Shown: piece after piece, positions 21,845 through 34,645 of the stretch
Position numbering within the stretch: the first letter of the stretch is position 1
Layout of the letters: every line of letters starts with the position of its first letter
NCBI RefSeq assembly: GCF_002776525.5
Contig: NC_045436.1
Coordinates: 10,609,294 to 10,673,293, forward strand
Direction of reading: 5' to 3'
Origin: Piliocolobus tephrosceles
Taxonomy: Eukaryota > Chordata > Mammalia > Primates > Cercopithecidae
Length of the DNA stretch: 64,000 nt
Notes under the pieces: model-generated
The model's input: only the letters and a program-made list of their open reading frames with translations
Database searches by the model: none
Told to the model about the DNA's origin: nothing
Made by a program: the position numbers and the translations under genes

Positions 21845-22237
21845 TCTTGCATGTGCTGTTTCCCTTGCTTGAAATGATTGGACCCCATATCTTAAAATGC
21901 TTAGTTCCTAATTGCCATTCAGGTTTTAACCAGAATTAATCTCCTCAGACAGGTTTATTTTAACCACCAGTGCATATGGTCTGAATTGTCACTTTCTATC
22001 TTATTATTATTGTTTTCATAACACTAATCCCTACTTGAAAACATTTTGCCCAATTATTGGCATATATTTCTAATGTATGGTTAAGCATATTGTTCTCTTT
22101 TTGTTTCTGCATTAAAATAAGTGCACGTAGTTTCTTGAGAGCAGAAGATTTGTCCATGTTTTGCTCTATGCTTCCTAAACATGAATCAGTGTCTGGTGCA
22201 TACTATCTTCTGAAAAAACGTATGCGATGAATGAGTA
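21845..22237 (+). mobile_element. L2 LINE, 3' terminal region
   Basis: The order matches the L2 3' region: cttgcatgtgctgtttccc, attgccattcaggttttaac, taatctcctcagacagg, tcttgagagcagaagatttg, then a decayed gtgtctggtgcatac and gatgaatgag ending. Confidence 0.78.
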
Positions 22238-22262
22238 GAATTTTATGCATCTGAGATCGTTT

Positions 22263-22560
22263 TAGCCAGTCACGGTGGCTCACACCTGTAATCCCAGCAC
22301 TTTGGGAGGCCGAGGGGGGCGGATCCCCTATGGTCAGGAATTCAAGACCAGCTGGCCAACATGGGGAAGAAACCTCATCTCTACTGAAAATACAAAATTA
22401 GCCATGCGTGATGGCGCATGCCTGTAACCCCAGCTACTCAGGAGGCTGAAGCAGGAGAATCGCTTGAACCCAGGAGGCGGAGGTTGTGGTGAGCTGACAT
22501 CATGCCACTGCACTGCAGCCTGGGCAACGAAGAGTGGAATTCTGTCTCAAAAAAAAAAAA
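22263..22560 (+). mobile_element. AluS SINE, full-length
   Basis: A sense Alu dimer with both arms and a 12-base A tail, showing moderate divergence. A second A-rich tract follows within 20 bases, so the original tail may have been longer and interrupted. Confidence 0.93.
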
Positions 22561-22577
22561 GGGAAATTTTGTATATA

Positions 22578-22617
22578 AAGAAAGAAAAAAAAAAAAAAAA
22601 AAGAAAGAAAGAAGAAA
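22578..22617. repeat. A-rich / (GAAA)n tract after Alu
   Basis: Poly(A) with GAAA units directly downstream of the Alu tail, consistent with a decaying SINE tail. Confidence 0.85.
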
Positions 22618-24902
22618 TAGCTTTATGATATATGAAGAAAATCTTCTTTCCTTTTCTTATTTGCTCTCATGTTTGCATGAGACAGATAAATATGGCATTA
22701 TTAACATAATATTATTATATTACATATAACAAGTATTACATTGGAAGCAATTAAGATCATTATTTTAAAGACATTTTCACTTTGATGTATGTACAACAGA
22801 CAATCAGTTCTTTAGTAAAGATCCACAGTAATGTATTTTCTTAACTTTATAGCTCAACTCATTTCTGTACAGTGTGACTAAATATCTAAGGTATTTCTAC
22901 CTAAAATATTTCTCCCAGAAAGGTAGCTTGATCCTTGTCAGTGTGCATTTTCACTACCAATAGCACAGCTATTGTGGTAAACAAATGCAATTACATCTGT
23001 CAGTGTACAGTTATATGTGGGAATTGATGGCTTCAATTCAATTGTAAGAACTAAAGCTCATGTTAAGAATGCTACATATAACGTGTGACTTTTTAGTAGT
23101 TTTGAAGGAGAAACAATTTATAAATAGAAGAAGAGCACTTCAGAAAATAGAATCGTCTGTGTAATTTCTGGAAGTAAGAATGACCCGCCTAATGTAGCCT
23201 CAGATGATCAAGGGGAATCAGTTGATAGGCTTGAAAACAGTTTTCTTTCAAATGCCTTTTTCAAATGCACAGCTACTTTGGTTCTGCCAACTTCCCAATT
23301 TGCAAATTCCAGACTTTGATCCTAAAATATATTTAATCACCAGTATCCCATGATCTTTCTGGTTAACTCTTTTAAATTTTTTTGCTTGTGAAGGGCAAAT
23401 TGAACATTAATTAATTTAATTTTTGTTAACATTATCTCCAGATAATCAGATTTGGTAGCATCCCATTACCAGATTCCCTTACATGAGCCAATCTCATTAA
23501 CAGACCCCTGAGATGTCACTTTAGATCCATTTGGTAAGAGAGATACAGACATAAACTCATTATATGATGCACTCTCCATTCTTAAATTGATGAGGATTGT
23601 TCTGGCTATTGCTTGAAAGCAATATAGTTATTATGGAGTATTTCTGGAAGGGCCAAAAAGAAAAGGTTTAAAAACAGAAGGGAAAAAGAAAGGAAGGAAG
23701 GATAAAAGGGAAGAAAGAAACTAGCAATGAAAGGCTGGAAAAGTGAAATTATAAGTTTGTTTCTTAATCACATTGCACAATAAAAATATATTAATTAAAA
23801 ATTATAGAAACATTTGTTCATGCTTTACTTAATTGCATGGAGCTATGGATTATGATTCAATGCTATTAAATTATTTGACAACGGAAAAAGATAAATACAT
23901 ATTCTTGTCATTTCCATGAAAGGTAGTCTTATAGCTTTAAGATAAATTAGTACTAAACATGTATCTATTATTTGGATGTCAGTTAAGCAATTAACAATAC
24001 GTTAAGTCCAGTGAATATATTGGGTTAGGAAATGTAAGATCCTGCCTCACTTCAATACGCTCTGCTTACTGAAATACTAAGGTGTAACTAGTGATGAGGT
24101 GGTCATTGCTCAGGGAACCAGAAAATAAAGCTTCTTTCTTTGTTCTATCCAACTGACATGGATACAAACTGAGGTGCTGGGGCAACATTATAACTGACAA
24201 AACCAAAAGTGTCTTGACAGAAATATTCTTTCACTTCTAAGCAAGGTGAGAGTCTGCATTTCTTTGCCTTGGGAACGTTTATGGGACTGAAATAAAGAAC
24301 TCCGGGAAGATGAGTCTTTTTCAATTTTACTTTTATTAAATACATAAGCTTTGGTTGTAAAAAAAAAAAAAATAGTGCTGCAAGATGAACAACTAAGAAT
24401 AGCAAGTTTTGTCTCATCTCCTCCACACCTCTGATTTCTCCTCCCCAAAGACTAATTGATACCACCCATTCCACTGTTTCTTCCGGCATATTTCTCCGTA
24501 TTTCTAAATAGAGGTATAATGCATATTGCCACTTAGAGACTTTTTCATTTTAGAAAACAATGAGCCGCCTACTAAGAAAGATAAGAATGTAACCGTCCTA
24601 TTCAATGCCCTCTTTGTCGGTTTCCTTTTGAGACATTTATCTCAGTACTCTCAGATCTCAATTTCTGACTCAGTAGTCAGCGGTTACATTTTTATAACTA
24701 TAAATAGCATTGAGAACAGACCCCCATGATCTATGATGATTATGGTTACTGATTTTGACAACATCTTGCTTTTCTTGGCATCGATAATTATTTCATCCGT
24801 GTGTCTTTTCTTTCTGCCTATCACTGATTGATTAACCCAGACTTTCTGAGAGAACTATGAAACTCTTCTCAACATGTTTAAATACTTTTATCAGGTAAAC
24901 TA

Positions 24903-24986
24903 TCAATTCCATTTTTTCTTGTATTCTTTCTTCCTGAAACACTGTCAATTCCATTTTTTCTTGTATTCTTTCTTTCTGAAACACTC
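24903..24986. repeat. Near-perfect 42-bp tandem duplication
   Basis: Unit starting tcaattccattttttcttgt at 24903-24944 is repeated at 24945-24986 with two differences. The high identity suggests a recent replication-slippage or end-joining duplication. Confidence 0.93.
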
Positions 24987-27900
24987 TGTCTTAACCTTCC
25001 AATTTAAATGTACTCTATTCTAGACTGGTTACACAGATATTGTCATGGAACTTGTTTTGATTGTATTCCTGGGAAGTCTTGTTGCTTTGTCCTATGTTAA
25101 GTACTTGCTTCCCAATTCCAGTATTAATATTTTTTCCTTTCATGATTAAACTTTATTGATTTTATTAAGCATACTGTCCAGTGGCTTCATGAGGAACAAT
25201 GAAAGGAGGTAAACATTTTTAGAACTTGCTTAAATAATCTTGTTTATAGTCTCAAAATAAATAGATATTTTGGCTAGACATGACATTCTAAGTTACAATT
25301 TATGTCCTTTTTAAGCCCAATTTATTCCTTAGCTGCAGATATTTTGCTATTAGCCTTGTGAATTACTACTACTTGCTCTTAATATCCATTTGCATCATTT
25401 TCCCAGTTTTTTCCTGTGTAGTCGCTGTGTGCTTATAAAGAAGACACCAACTGAATAACATTAGATTTGGTTGCTGTGGAGGGACTCTGAATAACAGTAG
25501 CTTAAGTTACATAGGAAAATTTCTCTCTTAGATAGCTAGGTGATTTTATATTGGCCGTTGGCAGCTGACATGGTAGCTCCACAGTATTAGGGATCCTGTT
25601 TAATCTGTCTTATTGCTCTGCCATTTTCAACACATGGCTTCCATTTTATTATTTGTGATGGCGGATCCAGCATGCCAATCAGCAGGAAGTGGAGAAAGGG
25701 AAGTGGAAGATTCCTTCCTGTTAGCAGCTGTGCCAGCATATCAATTTCTTCATATCTCATAGCTCAAAACATAGTCATATGGCTCTTTTTATCTTCGAAT
25801 TACCCACTTTGTATAAGATCACGTTTTTTAAAAAATATATATTTTTTCTGTTTTATGTTGCCTGATTTACTTGATTTTTTTTAAGTGTTTTTGTTTTTTT
25901 TTTTTTTTTTGTGGGTCCTTTTTTTGCTATTGCTTTGGGTACATATTTGATGATCTTGACTAACTATATATAATTAAAAGTGAGACACTAAAAGAATAAT
26001 TGGAGAAATTTGTGGATGAGTTTCACTTATTGAGTAAAGAGTTTTGCCATTAGTGTGAGAGCCTGTTATTCCATTGAGGACGTCCTGAAATGTCATTAGC
26101 TATAGGCCTGCCATTGGTCTCTCTACTGCTCAAAAAAGAATCCTGGAAAATATATTGAGAAAGAGAGCAGAAAGGTGCTACTATTCATTATGTAGATCTG
26201 CATTAATTCTTCGTTCCACATCCGTCCTCCACTGTGTTTAGTTCTTAGAGTCCAGAGCTTGCTGATTTAGAGAGTAAACTTTCTCTATGTGGCTGGAGTG
26301 GGATACGTATATTTGCCTGGCAACAAAGACTTAGTGAAGAAATCTGGTTACCTCAATCATACTGTTTTCAGTCTCATTCCCCCATATTTCAGCCTTCAGA
26401 AATAATTGTTGCTCCCAAAGCCCTAAGCCATCTGGTTTTCAGGGGGTTAAATTAGCTAGCTTATTACTGACTCCATGACCTTGAGGATTATCTTTCTCTC
26501 TCTGCTCTGTCAGTTGCCAATCACTGACCATTTTCCATTTCTCGAAATGTGTTGACATTTCTTATCAGCAGCTGTAACTTTTCCATTCTTTCTGTCCTTG
26601 TTGAAATACACTTTAAATTTTTTATTTTGATGTTTTTACTGTTATATGATTGAGAGTTGAGGAGGAAACAGATAAAAATATGTGATAAATGCTGCACGCA
26701 TAAGCGAAAGTTTCCTAACTTTAGTAGTAAAAAGTAAAGGTAGTGAAGAATAATTGCTCCTATAAAGAAAAAGAGAAAGGGTAGACCTGTGTGGTTTCCA
26801 AAAAGGATCCATATCCTGATGATTGTCTCCTTTCCAGGGAGTGGGCACACGGTCAAGATTATCATCTTGACCACTACGTGGTACTTTCAGAGGCTGGATC
26901 CTAGGTACCTGAGCTCTCAGTCTCCGCAGGAGTCCTTCAAACCAAACAAAGCAGGGAGGCGAAAAGACTTCATCAATCAGGACATGAGTAGTGACCAAGA
27001 TGGTCAAATAAAGTAAGCCATTCTCCAATTTGTAGGCCACCCAGGGGGAAGGGGAGTGCTCTTAAAGCATGGATATGCTCTGTGCCTCAGTTAGAGCTGT
27101 TAAAGAAGATGCCATCTAGACACACAGGTATTTGATTAAGTTCTGTTTATTGTCATTGTTGCCAAAGGTCTCACACCTAATTACGTCATGGGACTAGTGA
27201 TACTTTTTTTCTTTTTGGAGTTATCAATATTTTCCTGTTATGGTTTTACTTTCTATTTTTCCAGACATATAATTATCTGAAATTGCTAATTATTCAATAG
27301 ACTGACACTAAATTCTGAGAATTTTCTCAATTAGTTGAAAATACTTTAACTAACTTGCTTTTTTTAAAAAAAAAAAATTCTATTTAAAATAATGCAATTT
27401 TATGATACAGCCATAATTTTGGGGGTAAAAGACATTAATTTGAACATACTGCCCTGGGTGTGACTGATTATATTACACGGCACTTGGTTTTATTTCTACT
27501 ATATACAATCGACATTCACAAAGGTATTTAAAAATGTGTGTATGTAATAGAAATAACGACTCTTGGAGAAATCTAGTACTTCTTTTCGGACACAATAGCA
27601 AATATGCTATTTATAGATTCTTTGTCTTAAAATATTTTATAGATGAATAATCAATTCCAATGCTAAAGTATATACTTTATATTAAATAGCCTGTTTTTGT
27701 GTATTCAGTTGATTTTCTGAATCTTTTGCCAATCAATTACAAATAAATGGAACATGTATTTATTTGGTTAAAAACACAATTAAAAAATGAAAGATTTGTA
27801 TAAATTAAGCTGCTAAGATGTCAGAAAATAAGCAACATATTAAAAGTGAAACTATTAATTCCTCTAAACTTGACAGTTTAAATCCTAAACTCAAAGAAAT

Positions 27901-28133
27901 TTCTCAGTTAATCAAGTATGCCAAACATGTATCTAGTTATTTTTGGAGTGTTGCAATTTCAAGTATTTGATCACATTTTCAGACCATTTTGTTTTGGAAA
28001 ATACACTCAGAATGCAATTAAGACATACTTTGAGGAACTGCAAGACATATACCAAGAGAAATGTTAACACACTCAGAAAATGCCAGAGCTACTTCCTTTT
28101 GTATTGTTAAACGAGCTAGGACTTGCTTTGTGT

Positions 28134-28171
28134 AAAAAAAAAAAAAAAAAAAAAAAAACGAAAAAAAAAAA
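28134..28171. repeat. Long A-run with one interruption
   Basis: About 25 A, then cg, then ten A. No SINE, LINE 3' end or AATAAA-bearing retrocopy is recognised immediately upstream, so its origin is unclear. Confidence 0.9.
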
Positions 28172-28620
28172 TTATGATGGTTTTTGTGAACCCTCAGCAC
28201 ATGTGGTTTGCTAATGTTTAAAATTTTGTAGATGGAATTTCTAATTTACTTGCTTTTTTTCCTGGCATTCTTTAGCTCTTCCTCTCCTCTGGATCTCCTC
28301 AAAACAAAAACATATGCATCCCTCTCCTCCTTGACCTTCTTAGTTTCTGCCTGGTTTCCTTCTCATCTCTTTTAAGTTTCTTGAAAGAGTAATCTGCTGT
28401 GCTATCCCAAATCATACTTCAGTCGACTGCCTTTACATTTTTAACTCTATTACTTCTCTGGAGCTTCTTTCTAAACCTATTTGTTCAAAACAAATGAGCA
28501 TTTATTAAGTTCCTATATTGATCGCCAATTGTTTTATCATATATATTTGTTCTCCTTTCCTTTCCTCCTTGCACCTCGATATCTCTTTTCCTTGTCTCAG
28601 TATCTTAGGACTCCCGCACC

Positions 28621-29757
28621 CCGTGATGAGTAGAATTCCAAGAATACCCTCCCAAAGCTGTGCCATCGTCAGACGCGTTTGAACCAGAGTGACTCCATCT
28701 TGACTAGGGGCCTGCTAAAATAAGGCTGAGAAATGCTGGGCTGCATTCCCAAGAGGCTAGTTATTCTTACTCTCAGGATGAGATAGGGGTTGGCACAAGA
28801 TATAGTTAAAAAAAGACCCTGCTAATAAAACAAATGCAGGACATAAAACAGGATGCAGGAAAGAAGCCTACCCAAACCAAGATGTCTATGAAAGTGACCT
28901 CTGATTGTCCTCACTGCTCACTATTGCTAATTATAATGCATTAGCACGCTAAAAGATTCCCACTAGTGCCATGACAGTTTACAAATGCCATGGCAATGTT
29001 CAGAAGTTACCTTATATAACCTAAAAGGGTCACCCACTTTTAGACTATATAGGGTAACTTCCAAAATCTCCACCCCTTTCCTGTAAAATTCAAGAACAAT
29101 CCACTCTTTGTTTATCAAGAAATAACTGTAAGTATACTCAATCAAGAAGCCCATACCACTTCTCTATCTATAAAGTAACCATTCTTTTGTTTCAGTACTT
29201 CTCTAATAAACTTGCTTTCACTTTGTGGGCTTACCCTGAATTTTTTTTTTGGCGCAAGTTTCAGGAACCCTCTCTTGAAGTCTGGATCAAGACCCCCTTC
29301 TGGTACCATCACCCTAAATCTGTGAATATGAGGAGGTATCGCTCTTGAAATTAAGTCATGTTATGTGGCACAGTTGACCTTAAGGTAAAGAGAATATCTG
29401 TCGAACCTAATCACATGAACCCTTTCAAAAGCAGATTTTTTTCTCTGACTTTAACAGAGGGAAAGATTTGAAGCAAGCAGAGGATTTAATGCGCTATCGC
29501 TGGCTTGAAGACGGAGCAGACTATTTAGGGTAGAATGTAGGTGGTTTACAGAAGATGAGAGCAGCTCCCAGTTAACGGCCATTGAAGAAATGGTGACTCC
29601 CATCCTACAACTTCAAAAAACTCAATTTCCTGAGCAGAAAATCCAGCCACATTACACTCTTCTTCTGACACATTGAACGGTGAGCTAATAAGCAAATATT
29701 GTTTTAGTCACTCAGTCTGTGGCAAGTCATTACACAGCAATATAAAAATGATATGCG
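28621..29757 (+). mobile_element. MLT1-like MaLR LTR, split by a younger LTR
   Basis: The left piece (28621-28659, gtgatgagtagaattccaag) and right piece (29312-29757) together read as one MaLR-type LTR. The right piece has tctgtgaatatgaggagg, aacctaatcacatgaac, and the terminal cactcagtctgtggcaag. The interruption at 28660-29311 is a class I ERV LTR. Confidence 0.68.
28660..29311 (+). mobile_element. Class I ERV solo LTR nested in a MaLR LTR
   Basis: Starts tgtgccatcgtcagacg and ends ggtaccatca. The body includes gactccatcttgactagg, gctgcattcccaagagg, ctaattataatgcattagc, accatttatagt-like U3 sequence and atgccatggcaatg. A polyadenylation signal aataaa (29205-29210) precedes the R/U5-like end, with gaaccctctcttgaagtctg. 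I recognise it as a primate class I LTR but am not sure of the family name. No internal retroviral genes flank it, so it is a solo LTR. Confidence 0.75.
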
Positions 29758-31349
29758 TCCTTTATGATTAGTCATTCCTTTGGGCTATTGATTTTTTATA
29801 CAGTTATTTCACAGATCATCTTATTCTTTCTCATCATTTCAAACCCCCTGAATATTCATAACTATCAAAAGTATTATCTCCAAATCTTAAGCACCGTATT
29901 TTATACAAATTTCCTGTTATATGTCTACGTTTGACTATCAAAGAGATGATTCATACACAACTATTCTCAAACGGCATGTATATGTCAACTCACCATCTTC
30001 AACAACTGGTTCCTCTTATATTTTATAACCAGTCATTTTACAAAGAGCCAAAGCTTTGTACATATATGACAGTCCTGAGATCTTTATTCATTTTAAACAA
30101 AATTGCATAGATAAGCCATTCACCCTTCCTTTCACGGTTGTATAACTGGTATTACTGGAGGAATACTTTCAATGTATATGTAGAAACTGAAGTTCTGAAA
30201 GCACTCTAAACTAAAACAAATGCTTCCAAAAGTATACTCCATTTTTGTCTTTTTATATTTTACTAATTTCTCAAAAGAGTATGTGAATACAGTCATCAAG
30301 CTACAATGACTGATTATATCTCTCTTTATAACATACTATGAATCCACAGTGACTATAAATAAACATAAACAATGAACAAGAGACACAAAAGTGAAAGAAA
30401 ATAAGCTGGAGGCCACAAAAATAATTAAATATTCAAAAATTTCTTCACACTTATACCTTGAGGCATTTGCCACACAGGGCAAATGAAAGAAATATTTTTA
30501 TTACTTTAAATTATTAAAACAATAGATTATTATAATAATTTAAATAAATAAAATATAAAACGGAAGTGTATATTGAAAATTTTAAAGATATTTATATTGA
30601 TCCATCATAGCTGAGCAGCTAAGCTTTCTCTACACTTTTATTTCTAGTAAATATATTGAGCTAAAGGAAAAAATAAGAAAGAAAGAAGAAAGAGAAGAAG
30701 AAAAAAGAAAATTGAGACTCCGAACTATATGTAATGCAAATTTGAGATATCAAGTTCATGGTTTATCAGTTTCTGACTAGCAAGAGTTTATTTCTTCATT
30801 CTTCATGAATAGTTTAATAATTAAATGTGAACAGAGATGAGCTTAACTTCCCAATAGGATTGCTGCTTAGCAGAATTAAAGCACTCAGACACTTAGGACA
30901 CCAGCAATCTTACTTGACTTTGAAAAAGATGAAATTCAGTTAGTTTGGACTAAGGATGAAAATAATGTGTCCTCAGTGCCTTCCTTTTTAATCCCTCAAG
31001 AAGGCTCAATCTAGGTTGATGTGCTCGGAGATTCTTTAGGTCAAAAAGTGCTGGGTCTTCCAATTGTCTAGCTGTTTTCTCTCAACTCTGGAAGCCACTT
31101 CATTAACTTCCTAGCTCCAAAACAATGTTTGAGAGTTAAACTGTGACTGATTCCTAATTGCACCTGAGTTTTTCAGACCAACATGAATTTATTCAGGAGA
31201 CAGAACAAACCCAAATCATGACTTACCACAGTATATGTGTCTTGCCCAAATGCATATACTCATTTCAGTCTTCCTTTATTTTCATGTTTGAGTACTGAGG
31301 TGGAAATAAATATTAGGTAGTATACAGTTGTTTCTTAATATCTGTATGC
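29758..31349. other. Non-genic AT-rich interval
   Basis: Nothing recognised apart from a purine-rich (GAAA)/(AAG) patch at about 30668-30712. No frame of interest. Confidence 0.45.
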
Positions 31350-31891
31350 CTTTTTAAAAAATAAACTTTATTTGTTAGAACAGTTGTAGAATTATAGTAC
31401 TAGTCCCATACCCTCCAGACCTAGTCTTCTCTGTGGTTAGCACCTTTTATTAGTAGGATATGTTTGCTATGATTAATGAACCAATATTGATACATTATTA
31501 CCAATTTAGAGCTCTTTCATTTTTCTGAGTTTTCCCATTGCAGGTTCCCCTGATGGATTGCATTTAGTTACACATCTCTAGACTCCTGTTGACTCTGATG
31601 GTTTCTCAGACTATCCTTGCCTTTAATGACTTTAGCAGTTTTGAGAATTACTGGTCAGGTATTTCGTAGAATATCTCTCTATTGGGATTTGATGTTTTCT
31701 CATTATTAAACTGGGGTTATGGGAGGTAAAGTATCACTTTCACCACATATCAAGGGCACATGTTATGAGCATGACTTATCACTGTTGATGTGGACCTTGA
31801 ACACCTGGCAAAAGTAGTGTTTGTTGGATTTCTCCACTATTCTGCTACTAAATTTACCCGTTTGTATACTGTACTCTTTGGAAGAAATTCA
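31350..31891 (-). mobile_element. L1M 3' UTR, minus strand (3' half of a 5'-inverted insertion)
   Basis: Reads as the reverse complement of an old L1M (L1MC/L1ME type) 3' UTR: a T-rich edge with aaataaactttatttg, then attaatgaaccaatattgat, ctggtcaggtatttcgtag, gactgggg-like sequence, and actgtactctttggaag. At about 31891 the orientation switches to the plus-strand piece that follows. Confidence 0.83.
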
Positions 31892-32104
31892 TCAAGCAGT
31901 GCAACAACATTTTTAAAAGTAGTAGCATTGGATTATAACATAAAGTACAAAATAAATGTCTATTAGTCCATACTGATTTAAGTACATTATCGGATAAATA
32001 AATAAATAGGGGAGATAAAAACAAATCACTCTTGCAAAAGACTTCCAAATAGTTTATGTAGATATGCCTTATTCTGGAGACATAGCATAACTCCCTGCTT
32101 CTTA
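31892..32104 (+). mobile_element. L1M 3' UTR, inverted upstream part
   Basis: In sense orientation this carries tagcattggattataacat, tattagtccatactgattta, ccaaatagtttatgtagata and gcataactccctgcttc. In the family consensus these come immediately 5' of the segment at 31350-31891. The head-to-head arrangement is the typical result of twin priming, in which the 5' part of an L1 is inverted. Confidence 0.8.
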
Positions 32105-32942
32105 CATGGTTTTTCTTAGACTGCTCTTAGTGGTCCTATGTAAATATGTATCTAAGAGGATTTCCGAAATATGATGGGGATAGATGATATTAAGCTTAGA
32201 TTTTTAAAAATTAAAGAAAGCCACATAAGTCTCTATTCAAACATTCTAATGAAAGTTAAGTATTATATTTACTAATAAAAATTCAGAATATTTAAGGCAA
32301 AGTGAAACTAAAAGTGTTTGGGAAGAGAAAGATTGTTTAATTCAAAGTATGGTATGTACTTTCATGGACATAGGAAACCTTGAGGACATAAATGAAAAAA
32401 ATAAGAAATAGAAAAATACTAAATGCTAGAGTTAATGGTGTATTTACTGAAATTTTGGGAAAGAAGTTCCAGGAGAGAGGAAGAGAAAAAATCTCATTAG
32501 TGAAGTGATAGATTTGGAGCTTGGTAAATGTTAATAATGAAAGTTCATAAATTTATACTGCCCTCAAATTTCTTCTTTATTCTGGCAAAAGTGTACTTAA
32601 ATATACTTACACCCATATGTGCAAGCATACACACTCCACATATTTGAGTTTTTGTATACTTATGTCTGTCTGTGTTGTGCAGGTTTACACACATATGTGT
32701 GTGTGAATGAGTTTGTATATATCTAAGAGAATGGAGTCGCCATTAGTATATATGCTCGTGAGAGTCAAGTAGTTTGGTAAATTGCTTGATTTATTCCTTA
32801 GGAAATTTTTATGTGCTGGAAAAGTGTATCTTAACAGGGAAATTACGATACAACATCCATGATGCTCTAGCATATAACATTAAATTACTTAATATCAACG
32901 ATTATCTGTTGTGCATATATTGATATATTTTATTTAATGTAG

Positions 32943-33017
32943 GTTATTTAAATAATATGCACTATTATTTAAATAACATCTATTTAAATAATATTCACTA
33001 TTATTTAAGTAACACGT
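32943..33017. repeat. Tandem 36-bp AT-rich repeat with perfect palindrome
   Basis: Two copies of a 36-bp unit at 32946-32981 and 32982-33017. Copy one contains 14-bp perfect inverted arms, gttatttaaataat at 32943-32956 and attatttaaataac at 32963-32976, around a short spacer. It can extrude as a cruciform. Confidence 0.9.
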
Positions 33018-34576
33018 CTAGCAAATTTGATACTCTTAGGAAAATAATTTATGACACATGATGCATAAAATACCTTAGTGCCAACTGGTAGTTGAATTTA
33101 TTATATTTAAATCTACATATTTTGTAATAATTTAGAACAGCATGTTAACTTTTTCTTAGATTTAAACTAATGTAAAATGCAATCAATTATGTATGAAATC
33201 TTATTTTGGCAAATTTCAGCCATTTTAAATATCACTGAGCTGAAAATTAATATGAAAACACAAATGCACTCACATGATTAACAAAATGTTTTAAATGTGA
33301 CAACACTATGTTGTCAAAAACTGGAAAAATAAAAAAGAAAGCGCCTTTAAGAATGCTACATTGTACAAAACCTAAACACAAAGCTTTACACTGGCAGCAA
33401 GATGGCTCATTTAGAGGAAATATAAAAACACTCTGGCTGATCTGCCTTACCTTTACTTCTCTTCACTCTGCAGGGTGGTTGCGATTTTTTCTTTTTCTTT
33501 TGTTAAGCAGTAGTCTCTTAGGAACATAGTGGTTAGAAGTTCAGGATTTTGTGTACTCAGAATTTTTTCTAAATGACATAATCTCGCTCAAAACATCACC
33601 CAGAAACCCATTTGCTGCCACAAGGGACTTTTTAATTAACAGTCACATCTGTGCTATTACACTATATTTTTGCAAAGCTAGCAACAACTTAAACCACATT
33701 ATTAAATTATGAAAAAAATGTATAAATCTCAATGGACTTGTTTGATGTTTCAAGAGCCAGAAGTAGTGATCTCTGTGACTGTAGGGTTTGGGTTTGACTT
33801 ACTTAAAATTTTGTAACGATGTTATTAAATATTTAATGCTATAAATATTTTCAGCACCTTTTAAACATAAATGACATTAAAAATTAACCTGTTTAAAGTA
33901 TTAAGGATTACCTGAGTAAATTTGATTAGAAATCTGTTTTAAATCTATTTAGGGTAGCAGTGATGCTAGAATATGCATTTTTAAAAATATACTAATAAAT
34001 CAATAATTAATACTTCAATGAAATGTATATTGAATTAAACAATGTAAGTCTAAAATTACTTTGTAGAGTTGAGGTTGCTTAAAAAGATTGAGGTAATTTA
34101 TTTGCATTGCTATATTATCCTCATCTAACCTCTGTATACATCTTATTTAAGAAATAATAGTCACTGGCCTAATTATCATAAAACATAAAATCAAATGTTT
34201 ACTGTATCTTTCTTGTTTTTCAGTTTTCCTACTTTTTATTTTCTTTTCATTTAATATGCTGATATTTATATCATTCACTGGAAATGTATACTGAAATTTT
34301 CCAATTTTCAACTTTAGTTAGCAATGACCTTATCTTTGAACTCAAAGTTATTGAAAATATTATTGAGTATTGAGATTCACTGTTATTTATCAAATACAAG
34401 TTCAATTGTATTCTATATGAAGTAACAACTTGTAGAAAGAAGCTTATGGGCTTGAGAATACAAGACATGGTGAAGATGTCACACAGAAAGAAAGTTAGTT
34501 CCTGTATCAAAAGTACAAAAGTGAAATTACAAAGTATTCCTGTGGTATTGACTGTCATCAAAGATGAAAATATATA

Positions 34577-34645
34577 AAAATAAATAGCAAATAAAGTGAC
34601 ATTAGAAACTCTTAAAAAAAAAAAAAAACAAAAACAAAAAAAAAA
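34577..34645 (+). other. Polyadenylation-signal-plus-A-tail arrangement, possible retrocopy 3' end
   Basis: Two aataaa hexamers lie about 20-35 bases before a long interrupted A-run (about 34614-34645). The spacing is that of a cleaved, polyadenylated transcript reinserted in the genome. No protein-coding similarity, no L1 or Alu body and no target-site duplication were found upstream, so it may be chance or a tail from a noncoding transcript. Confidence 0.3.

Larger units (their letters stand above)
22618..28620. other. Six-kilobase interval, mostly unassigned
   Basis: No gene is recognised. Minor items are a purine-rich (GGAA)-like patch at 23680-23720, an A-run at 24358-24371, and the 42-bp tandem duplication at 24903-24986. 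A possible ancient interspersed repeat lies at about 25495-25790 (gctctgccattttcaacaca, then acatggcttccatttt), with an L2-like hint near 28360-28400. Overlapping minus-strand frames of 117 and 132 codons at 26521-27040 have no domain I recognise. Confidence 0.4.

Noticed and set aside
29205..29210. AATAAA considered as a gene's polyadenylation signal
   Set aside because: It lies at the expected position of the LTR's own polyadenylation signal, and no upstream gene is seen.
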